A DNA stretch of 5,710 nt from positions 1-5,710 of the forward strand of contig CAMLCX010000346.1 of assembly GCA_946478635.1 (NCBI GenBank), given 5' to 3'. Source of the DNA: an uncultured Pseudomonadota bacterium (GTDB lineage: Bacteria > Desulfobacterota_B > Binatia > UBA9968). Below the pieces are notes generated by a model that did no database searches, was not told the DNA's origin, and saw nothing but the letters and a program-made list of their open reading frames with translations. The position numbers and the translations under genes are program-made. Shown here one piece after another: positions 1-4,933 of the stretch (positions within the stretch are counted from its first letter, which is position 1; each line of letters opens with the position of its first letter).

Positions 1-2
1 AG

Positions 3-332
3 ACGGCGCACCGGATCATGCCGACCATCGCTTTTTCCGCTCTGGTGGATCGCGTGCCGCGCAAGGCCGCGACCTTCATGATGTACTCCGCTCAAGAAAT
101 CGACGCGCACAAAGCACTCCTGTTCGGCCTTGCGAGTAACGTTGTGCCGGCCAACGAGCTCGATAGCGCCGTGGCGATTCTTGTCGAGCATATGAAAAAG
201 ATGCCGCTCGCCGCCGTGCTCGCGCTCAAAGAATACGCCCGCGCCGCGTTCGCCATGAGCACCCAAGGCGCCACCGATTTCGCGCGCAATCTGCATGCAA
301 CGGTCAATAGTTTTTCCGGAATGCGAGCGTAA
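3..332 (+). CDS. Enoyl-CoA hydratase/isomerase family protein, C-terminal part (5' end outside window)
   Basis: The reading frame is open from the left edge, so this is the tail of a longer gene; the ATG at 18 is an internal methionine. The visible part is about 110 residues and matches the C-terminal third of the crotonase fold. It has the segment ALVDRVPRKAATFMMYSAQE, which corresponds to the family's helix before the 'A..A...GL...VVP' signature. That signature is seen here as IDAHKALLFGLASNVVP and is followed by the trimerisation helices (LAAVLALKEYARAAF). Crotonases hydrate or isomerise acyl-CoA thioesters in the cytoplasm, in fatty-acid or aromatic-acid degradation. The oxyanion-hole and catalytic acid residues lie upstream of the window, so the reaction cannot be assigned. 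The protein stops at NSFSGMRA, without the usual 'EG..AF.EKR.P' tail; some crotonases do end here, so this may be natural. The family call is strong and the substrate is unknown. Confidence 0.85.
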   Translation, partial: TAHRIMPTIAFSALVDRVPRKAATFMMYSAQEIDAHKALLFGLASNVVPANELDSAVAILVEHMKKMPLAAVLALKEYARAAFAMSTQGATDFARNLHATVNSFSGMRA

Positions 333-391
333 AACAATTCACGAGCCAAGCTAATCGTCGGTTGACAATGATGCTGACCAAACTCAGCTTG

Positions 392-409
392 AAGCGGTTC
401 CGGCTTTTT
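392..409 (+). terminator. Weak intrinsic terminator candidate after the hydratase gene
   Basis: AAGC at 392-395 can pair with GCTT at 403-406 across a 7-base loop, and the strand runs into five T at 405-409, two of which are used in the stem. The stem is only four pairs and lies 60 bp past the stop at 332. This is a possible terminator and nothing firmer. Confidence 0.2.
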
Positions 410-453
410 AGGGATACAATCGCCGCAGATCATCTTACCCGTCATCGACGCCG

Positions 454-482
454 AAAAAAAAAGAGTCATTTGAGCGGATGAC
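454..482 (-). terminator. Probable intrinsic terminator of surE, overlapping its stop codon
   Basis: Read on the minus strand, GTCAT (482-478) and ATGAC (469-465) form a perfect 5-bp stem around an 8-base loop. Two bases follow, then an unbroken run of nine T (462-454). The second arm includes the surE stop codon (468-466), so the hairpin forms from the last codons of the gene. The stem is short and AT-containing, so it may be leaky, but the long T tract in the right place makes it the best terminator candidate in the window. Confidence 0.42.
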
Positions 483-1200
483 GCGCCGCCGCGGCAGCGA
501 GCTCTTTTTCATTCGTCAGATCGAGGCGCAGGGGGGTCATTGAGACATAACCTCGCTCGACCGCCCACCGGTCGGTCCCCTCTTCCGTTTCTTCGATCGG
601 AATGACACTAAACCAAAAATGCTTTCGGCCGAGCGGATCCTGACCGGGCACCACCGTGCCGTCGTAGTGCCGCACCGACTGGCGGGTCCAGCGCAACCCC
701 TTCGGTTTCTTATCCGGGAAGTTGACGTTCACGAGGGTCAACTGCTTGTCGTTGAGGAGAATATCGAGAACCTCGGCAACCGACAGTTTAAGCATTCCGA
801 AATCCGGCTCGTCGACGGTTCCGGGCACGCTCAACGCGATACCGCGGAGGCCGAGCAAGGTTGCCTGTTTTGCCGCCGCCACGGTACCGGAATGCCACAT
901 CCCGTTTCCCAAATTGCTGCCGAGATTGATGCCTGAAAGCACGACGTCCACCTTCTCCCAATTGTGCGCGCCGAGAGCGACGCAGTCCGCCGGCGTGCCG
1001 TTGACGCGATACGCATCGAAGCCGCCGATCGGTGTTCGCTTGTAGGAAAGCGGATGCGATGCAGTGATCGAGTGTCCGGCGGACGACCTCTCGACGTCCG
1101 GCGCTACAATGCGCACATCGGCGAACTTTGCCGCGATTTCCGCCAACGACAAAATACCGGGGCTATAGATTCCATCGTCATTGGTAATCAGAATACGCAT
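466..1200 (-). CDS. surE: 5'/3'-nucleotidase SurE
   Basis: This 244-residue protein is a full-length SurE (E. coli SurE is about 253). SurE is a cytoplasmic metal-dependent phosphatase that removes phosphate from nucleoside 5'- and 3'-monophosphates and is linked to stationary-phase survival. The N-terminus MRILITNDDG carries the metal-binding Asp8-Asp9. VERSSAGHSIT (37-46) holds the conserved metal-ligand serine near position 39. GTPADCV (68-74), SGINLGSNLG (89-98, with Asn92 as the fourth metal ligand) and HSGTVAAA (103-110) are the remaining family blocks, all intact. The ATG at 1200 is well supported: a strong AAGGAGG lies nine bases upstream and the NDDG motif sits at its normal distance from the start. 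In many proteobacteria surE neighbours pcm, nlpD and rpoS. None is present here; it is divergent from a lipid-kinase-like gene and convergent with a hydratase gene. A T9-tailed hairpin at its end suggests a single-gene transcript. Confidence 0.97.
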   Translation of the reverse strand: MRILITNDDGIYSPGILSLAEIAAKFADVRIVAPDVERSSAGHSITASHPLSYKRTPIGGFDAYRVNGTPADCVALGAHNWEKVDVVLSGINLGSNLGNGMWHSGTVAAAKQATLLGLRGIALSVPGTVDEPDFGMLKLSVAEVLDILLNDKQLTLVNVNFPDKKPKGLRWTRQSVRHYDGTVVPGQDPLGRKHFWFSVIPIEETEEGTDRWAVERGYVSMTPLRLDLTNEKELAAAAARHPLK

Positions 1201-1209
1201 TCGATGAAA

Positions 1210-1216
1210 CCTCCTT
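1210..1216 (-). promoter_or_regulatory. Strong Shine-Dalgarno of surE
   Basis: AAGGAGG on the minus strand (plus-strand CCTCCTT), nine bases before the ATG at 1200. It is close to a full match to the anti-Shine-Dalgarno sequence and fixes the surE start. Confidence 0.85.
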
Positions 1217-1220
1217 GAAT

Positions 1221-1255
1221 CGTGCCACTGTGACTGTCACTCTCAATCTGGCACG
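1221..1255. promoter_or_regulatory. Overlapping inverted repeats in the surE / lipid-kinase divergent region (operator candidate)
   Basis: The outer arms CGTGCCA (1221-1227) and TGGCACG (1249-1255) are perfect 7-bp inverted repeats separated by 21 bp. Inside them lies a second perfect palindrome, GTGAC-T-GTCAC (1230-1240), centred 3 bp off the outer one. The site lies between the two divergent start codons and just upstream of surE's ribosome binding site. It could be a regulator-binding site serving both genes or a 5'-UTR hairpin of surE. No specific regulator can be named from the sequence. Confidence 0.35.
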
Positions 1256-1263
1256 TATATAAA
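1235..1263 (+). promoter_or_regulatory. Weak sigma70-like promoter candidate for the lipid-kinase-like gene
   Basis: A TATAAA (1258-1263), within the AT-rich stretch TATATAAATTATT, resembles a -10 element 44 bp before the ATG at 1308. The matching -35 position (1235-1240, TGTCAC) is a poor match to TTGACA and falls on the inner palindrome, so a bound regulator could act here. This rests on the AT-rich -10 alone. Confidence 0.25.
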
Positions 1264-1307
1264 TTATTCCATATTTGCGCGGCTGCTTCACCGTCGGACA
1301 AAAAGAA

Positions 1308-2225
1308 ATGAAAGTGACGTTAATTCATAATCCGGAGGCGGGCAGCGACAATCAACCGTCCCCCGAGGAGCTTGTGCGGCTCATTCGTGCGGCCGGACAC
1401 TCGGTCATTTATCAGTCTTCGAAGCACGCCGAATGGGAGCGGGTGCTCGACGAGCACGCCGACCTTGTCGCGCTGGCAGGCGGCGACGGCCTAGTCGGCT
1501 TGGTAACGAAACGCTTGGTCGGTAAGCGCATTCCGCTCACGATCCTGCCGATGGGCACGGCGAATAACATCGCCGCCACGCTCGATTTAAAGGGCCGCCC
1601 TTTCGATCAACTCATTGCCGGGTGGAATAGCGCGCGCCGCGTGAAATTCGACGTTGGCATCGCGACCGGCCCCTGGGGGTCGAGATATTTTATCGAGGGA
1701 CTGGGCGCCGGCGCTTTCACGGAAACCATGTCTCGCCTCGATGCCAGAAGCAACGTCGATTTGGCGCACACCGGACAACCGGACAAGAAACTTCAGTCCG
1801 CGTTGCAGATTCTGCAAATCCGCTTGGCAGGGTGCCCCGCCATTCGATTGAAGTTAGCGCTCGACGGGCGCGACTTGACGGGCGAGTATGTTCTCCTGGA
1901 AGCGCTGAATATTCGTTCCATCGGTCCCAACCTCCGCCTCGCACCGGAGGCCGACCCCGGGGACGGTCATCTGGATATCGTGCTGGTCACGGACAACGAA
2001 CGGGAAAAGCTCCAGAGATGCTTGTCTGAGCAAACGCCCGGGAAAGGCGCTCCTTCGGAGCTCACCATCCATAGGGGCCGGAGGTTGCACATGGAATCTG
2101 ACGAAATACGCGTCCACATCGACGACGATGTCTGGCCGAGTCGTGGCGAACATCCGCCCTACGCGCCGATGATTATTGATGCGAGTCTATATTCGGAGAA
2201 CCTGGAAATTCTTTTACCGCGGTGA
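1308..2225 (+). CDS. Diacylglycerol kinase catalytic-domain (lipid kinase-like) protein
   Basis: The 305-residue protein has the layout of the DagK/YegS lipid-kinase family, which uses ATP to phosphorylate diacylglycerol, sphingoid bases or similar lipids at the cytoplasmic face of the membrane. Residues 1-12 (MKVTLIHNPEAG) match the family's 'NP.SG' opening. GGDG is at 58-61, PMGTANNIA at 81-89 matches the nucleotide-loop 'P.GT.N..A' block, and EGLGAGAF at 130-137 opens the C-terminal beta-sandwich lobe. NIRSIGPNLRLAPEADPGDGHLDIV corresponds to the family's 'N....G....P.A...DG.LD'. The residue after GGDG is Leu instead of the near-universal Thr, and the C-terminal 'DGE' is not obvious (IDDDVWP instead). 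The ATG at 1308 is preferred over an in-frame TTG at 1275 because the family fold begins immediately at MKVTL; only a weak GGA precedes it. The substrate is unknown and activity is uncertain. Confidence 0.85.
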   Translation: MKVTLIHNPEAGSDNQPSPEELVRLIRAAGHSVIYQSSKHAEWERVLDEHADLVALAGGDGLVGLVTKRLVGKRIPLTILPMGTANNIAATLDLKGRPFDQLIAGWNSARRVKFDVGIATGPWGSRYFIEGLGAGAFTETMSRLDARSNVDLAHTGQPDKKLQSALQILQIRLAGCPAIRLKLALDGRDLTGEYVLLEALNIRSIGPNLRLAPEADPGDGHLDIVLVTDNEREKLQRCLSEQTPGKGAPSELTIHRGRRLHMESDEIRVHIDDDVWPSRGEHPPYAPMIIDASLYSENLEILLPR

Positions 2226-2250
2226 GGAAAATAGCTGGACGTTACGGATT

Positions 2251-3588
2251 CTATTCGCTGTCGCCGATCCTTAGTTTATGCAGCAAAACGTTTTTGTCGC
2301 TGAGGATTTCGATTTCCACGAAAGGGCGGTCGTCTTCGGCGTGAACGTTGACTAGACCATAGTTCAGATACTCGTTGTTGAAATATTCGAATCTCTTCGC
2401 GGTTCCCGTCGCTTTGCCCATCTGCGCTCCCAGCGGGCCGACGATGATCTCGCGCAGCGCCGCGTTGCCGGGCACCCGAACCACGGCTGCGTAATGCACG
2501 TCCGCCGTGAGAAAAATCACGCCGCGAATCTGTTTCTCTTTGATGGCTTTGAGGACTTCGACTTTGTCCGACGGGTAGCCGCCCCACTTATCGACAGCTG
2601 GGCTCGAAAAAGGCACCGAGGTGCAAACAAACTTGAAGCGCGCATTGGAATTGGCAAGGCCCTCCAGAAACCATCGCTTCTGCCGCGCTCCGAGAATGCT
2701 GCCGGCAGTTTCGTCGCGGTATTGTCGCGTGTCTAGAATAAAAAGTTCCACGCCGCTGCCCCAACGAGCCGAGCGGTAGATCCGCTGGGAATCCGTCGGA
2801 TCCTGCCGCACCGGCCAGTAATCCATGAACGCGCTCCGGCCGACCGCCGCCAGTGGATTTGCCGACCGGTAATTGTCCGCTACTTCGTGGTCGTCCCAGA
2901 CGACGAACAAACTGGTTTCGGCAAACAGCCGCTGGGTGGGTTCGTCCCTGCGGTTGGCGACGTATTTGTCGCGGAACTGGGAGACGTGCTGCGCCCGACC
3001 TTCCAGATCGCCGTAGATCGTGTCGCCGAGATGAAGAAAAAACTCCGGCTTCTTTTCGCGAATCGCATCCATGATGTGAAAAGGTTGATAGCGTTGGCGC
3101 GTGTCGCCGCCGAATGCGAAGCGAACATTCGCCGCCTGATCCGCGCGCGGCGGGGTAGTGAATTTGGCGATCGGCGCGGGCTTCTTGTCCGTAACCACGG
3201 CCCGATAGTAGTAGGTCGATCTCGGCTCTAGATCGCGCAAAAAAATTTTTCCGGTGTAATCGGTGTCACGCGTGACTTGTATCGACGCCGTTTTTTCCGG
3301 AATCTTAAGCGACGGCTCTCTGCCGTACTCCAATGCGACCGAGCCTTCCCGGTCGGCGCGCAACCAAATGACCGCGCCATCAGCCGTCACGTCGCCGGCA
3401 GCGCAAGGCAAAGAGAGTCCGGTCCCTTGCAGCGATTCCGCCGCCGCTCCGGTCGATGGATAAAACCACGGCGCGAGAGCAATGCCTGCGGCCACAGTTC
3501 CGGTGCGGCTCAGAAATGCACGTCGGGTAAGTTTGCGCTTCTGTTTCACCGAGAATTTCGGCTCTCGCCCGCTATCTTCAATTCTCAA
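2251..3588 (-). CDS. PhoD-like metallophosphatase (alkaline phosphatase D family), Tat-exported
   Basis: The protein is 445 residues from a TTG start. PhoD-family enzymes are secreted metal-dependent phosphomonoesterases/diesterases that release phosphate from organic phosphate. A twin-arginine signal is clear: basic region KQKRKL, TRRAFL at 21-26, a hydrophobic stretch (TVAAGIALAPWF), then an A-rich cleavage area near 47-51. Next come a fibronectin-like N-terminal domain (about 58-146) and the metallophosphatase core: GGDTR (160-164), HLGDTIYGD (186-194), WDDHEVADN (231-239), DTRQYR (286-291) and TADVHY (361-366), all intact. It is shorter than B. subtilis PhoD (over 550 residues as precursor). 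The start is uncertain: a GAGGA abuts the TTG with no spacing, and the GTG at 3549 would give a more usual Tat leader beginning MKQKRKLTRRAF (432 residues). It follows the amidohydrolase gene by 20 bp on the same strand and is probably cotranscribed with it. Confidence 0.92.
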   Translation of the reverse strand: MRIEDSGREPKFSVKQKRKLTRRAFLSRTGTVAAGIALAPWFYPSTGAAAESLQGTGLSLPCAAGDVTADGAVIWLRADREGSVALEYGREPSLKIPEKTASIQVTRDTDYTGKIFLRDLEPRSTYYYRAVVTDKKPAPIAKFTTPPRADQAANVRFAFGGDTRQRYQPFHIMDAIREKKPEFFLHLGDTIYGDLEGRAQHVSQFRDKYVANRRDEPTQRLFAETSLFVVWDDHEVADNYRSANPLAAVGRSAFMDYWPVRQDPTDSQRIYRSARWGSGVELFILDTRQYRDETAGSILGARQKRWFLEGLANSNARFKFVCTSVPFSSPAVDKWGGYPSDKVEVLKAIKEKQIRGVIFLTADVHYAAVVRVPGNAALREIIVGPLGAQMGKATGTAKRFEYFNNEYLNYGLVNVHAEDDRPFVEIEILSDKNVLLHKLRIGDSE

Positions 3589-3608
3589 TCCTCGACCATG
3601 AATTAGCG

Positions 3609-4589
3609 TTACTCGTCAGCCGGCAAGCGGATACCGAGCAATCGCGCTGCGTTGCCGGCGTCGATCGCCCGCCGATCGGCTTCGCTCAATTGCAAATCCT
3701 CCAGGTCCTGCAGTTGCTGTGCGATATCCTCGCGGAAAGGAATATCGGTGCCGAAAAGGACGTGGTCCACGCCGAACATCGAAAGCGCCATGCGCAAAGC
3801 CGGAACGTTGCGGCACACCGTGTCGTAGTAAAAGCGCTTGAAGTAGGTTTCCGGCGGCGCGCTTAGATTTTCATTGCACGGCGGAAAGCGCTCGTACCCC
3901 CACTGAATCCGTCCCATGAGATACGGCGCCAGGCCGCCAAGGTGCGGAAAGATCATCTGCAGCTTTGGGTGCCGTTCGAAAACGCCGGCGAAAACCAGCC
4001 GCGTCGCCGCCAACGTCGTCTCGAACATGAACCCCACCACATTCGCCAGGTTCATCTCCAGCATACAGTCCAATCCCGGCGGCGAGATCGGATGGAGCAA
4101 GAACGGCAGGCCGCGCCGCTCGAGCTCGGCGTATACCGGGATGAACGCGGGATCGTTGAGCGGCCGCCCGCCGGCCGTGCCCATGAGCGCGGCCCCGACC
4201 ACGTTCGGCTCTCTGGCGAATCTGTCGAGCACTTCGATTGCCATTTCGGGAAATTGCAGTGGCAGGGTAAGCAGCACCCGGAATTGATCTGGATAGTCGC
4301 GCGCGGCTTTCACGATCATGTCATTGGCCAGGCCGGTCAAATCGGCGGCGGCCGATCGGTCTTGCACCAGCGCGCCGTGAAACGGGACTGATAGCACTTG
4401 CATCCCGACGCCCCACTTTGCCATTTCCTCCAGGCGCCCATCGACATCCGTCATGCGCGGATCCGTGCTCATCCATTTGATTAACCGTTGCGCGTCCTGG
4501 CCCGCCGGCGAATCGTCGTTGCCGAAAACGCGCCGGAGCCCGTCGATGTAAGGTTTGGAAAAAATATGAGCATGCACATCGATACGCAT
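3609..4589 (-). CDS. Amidohydrolase family 2 protein, ACMSD-like metal-dependent (de)carboxylase/hydrolase
   Basis: The 326-residue protein is a full-length amidohydrolase-2 TIM barrel, close in length to 2-amino-3-carboxymuconate-6-semialdehyde decarboxylase (ACMSD, about 335). The metal-binding set is complete and spaced as expected: DVHAH at 4-8 (His6, His8), LLHP with His166, FPHLGG with His216, and FGTDIPF with Asp282. The C-terminal GNAARLLGI (312-320) is the usual family ending. Relatives decarboxylate aromatic or unsaturated acids (ACMSD, gamma-resorcylate and 5-carboxyvanillate decarboxylases) or hydrolyse C-C or C-N bonds, so the class is clear but the substrate is not. There is no signal peptide, so it is cytoplasmic. 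The ATG at 4589 has a full AGGAGG eight bases upstream, and the HxH motif lies right at the N-terminus as expected. The phosphatase gene follows after 20 bp; upstream lies a long repeat-bearing spacer. Confidence 0.92.
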   Translation of the reverse strand: MRIDVHAHIFSKPYIDGLRRVFGNDDSPAGQDAQRLIKWMSTDPRMTDVDGRLEEMAKWGVGMQVLSVPFHGALVQDRSAAADLTGLANDMIVKAARDYPDQFRVLLTLPLQFPEMAIEVLDRFAREPNVVGAALMGTAGGRPLNDPAFIPVYAELERRGLPFLLHPISPPGLDCMLEMNLANVVGFMFETTLAATRLVFAGVFERHPKLQMIFPHLGGLAPYLMGRIQWGYERFPPCNENLSAPPETYFKRFYYDTVCRNVPALRMALSMFGVDHVLFGTDIPFREDIAQQLQDLEDLQLSEADRRAIDAGNAARLLGIRLPADE

Positions 4590-4597
4590 GGAATGGC

Positions 4598-4603
4598 CCT
4601 CCT
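4598..4603 (-). promoter_or_regulatory. Strong Shine-Dalgarno of the amidohydrolase gene
   Basis: AGGAGG on the minus strand (plus-strand CCTCCT), eight bases before the ATG at 4589. It fixes the start of the amidohydrolase gene. Confidence 0.85.
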
Positions 4604-4609
4604 GTTAAG

Positions 4610-4620
4610 CGACTTAGTCG
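4610..4620. promoter_or_regulatory. Perfect palindrome CGACT-T-AGTCG upstream of the amidohydrolase (operator or 5'-UTR hairpin candidate)
   Basis: An 11-bp palindrome with one central base lies six bases upstream of the AGGAGG of the amidohydrolase gene. It does not extend outward, since the flanking bases do not pair. A dyad this close to the ribosome binding site could be an operator half-pair or a small mRNA hairpin, but a palindrome this short can also arise by chance. Confidence 0.2.
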
Positions 4621-4763
4621 AAATACGTGCCGGAGTGATAGCACACCAATGCCCGAGGTCGCGATCAAATATGCGCGCGATCCCGCGGCCGGCACTGATC
4701 GCTGCGGGCATAACGAGCGCCTGCCGTTAATCCTTTCAAGCGCAACAAGAAGCCGGCTTGGCA
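4621..4763. other. Non-coding spacer with no recognised element
   Basis: This is the amidohydrolase-proximal half of a 341-bp gene-free stretch (4590-4930). It is not covered by an ORF with family features and has no clear -35/-10 pair in either direction; TGCTATCAC on the minus strand near 4636-4644 is a weak extended -10-like match without a -35. The promoter of the amidohydrolase-phosphatase pair is expected here but cannot be pinpointed. Confidence 0.45.
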
Positions 4764-4933
4764 GATTGCTGAAAAAGGTTCGGAATGCTTCGAGCGCCTC
4801 ATGCTTCGACAATCTCAGCAGAACGGAAAATCGCCAATGAGATCAAAGCCCCTCCGTTCGTTCCTTCGATGAACTCAGGACCGGCTCTGAGCATCGTCGA
4901 AAGACTCCGACGCAGTTTTTCAGCAGCCTGTTA
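4764..4933. repeat. Intergenic repeat block bounded by TGCTGAAAAA inverted repeats (MITE- or REP-like candidate)
   Basis: A perfect 10-bp inverted repeat, TGCTGAAAAA (4767-4776) and TTTTTCAGCA (4916-4925), brackets about 140 bp. The similarity continues imperfectly inward (GGTTCGGA on the left against CTGCGTCGGA read from the right). The interior holds several copies of a 'CTTCGA...CTCAG' unit: around 4788-4800 (degenerate), 4804-4817, 4864-4878, and inverted around 4887-4903. GAACGGA (4821-4827) and TCCGTTC (4853-4859) form a further 7-bp inverted repeat. The right edge reaches the stop codon of the downstream-coded racemase-fold gene. Sequences of the type TTCGACAAGCTCAGGA and TTTTTCAGCAGCCTG recur as dispersed palindromic repeats in many environmental bacterial genomes, as I recall, which suggests decayed mobile or REP-like sequence. 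There is no transposase, and the copy number in this genome is unknown. Confidence 0.5.
4867..4896. repeat. Stem-loop inside the repeat block
   Basis: CGATG (4867-4871) pairs with CATCG (4892-4896), and CTCAG (4874-4878) pairs with CTGAG (4887-4891). This gives ten base pairs with a two-base AA bulge and an 8-base loop. Further out, TT and AA can add pairs with a small bulge. In mRNA of the racemase-fold gene, which reads leftward, it would lie about 35 bases after the stop and could protect the 3' end or help stop transcription. No T run follows, so it is not a standard intrinsic terminator. Confidence 0.45.

Noticed and set aside
362..420. A perfect TTGACA (362-367) and a TACAAT (415-420) in the convergent gap, resembling promoter elements.
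   Set aside because: They are 47 bp apart, far from the required 16-18 bp, neither has a partner at the right distance, and no gene starts downstream on the plus strand.
92..469. A 125-codon minus-strand ORF starting at 469 with an ATGA overlap of the surE stop; its start is cysteine-containing (CGDC, HHC).
   Set aside because: Most of it is antisense to the well-supported hydratase gene, its start lies in the T9 terminator region with no ribosome binding site beyond surE's own codons, and no family features are visible.
1249..1264. TGGCACG upstream of the lipid-kinase-like gene looks like the -24 half of a sigma54 promoter.
   Set aside because: The required GC of the -12 element (TTGC) is missing at the correct spacing; the sequence there is AT-only. 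The TGGCACG is better explained as an arm of the inverted repeat.
1275..1307. An in-frame TTG extension of the lipid-kinase-like protein by 11 residues.
   Set aside because: The added residues (MRGCFTVGQKE) have no family similarity, and the conserved fold begins exactly at the ATG at 1308.
4321..4812. A 163-codon minus-strand ORF reaching into the spacer upstream of the amidohydrolase.
   Set aside because: It overlaps the amidohydrolase N-terminus in another frame, is Arg-rich as is typical of shadow frames in GC-rich DNA, and runs into the repeat block.
4649..4840. A 63-codon plus-strand ORF across the spacer and repeat block.
   Set aside because: It has no clear ribosome binding site and no recognisable domain, and it crosses the repeat units, so chance is the simplest explanation.
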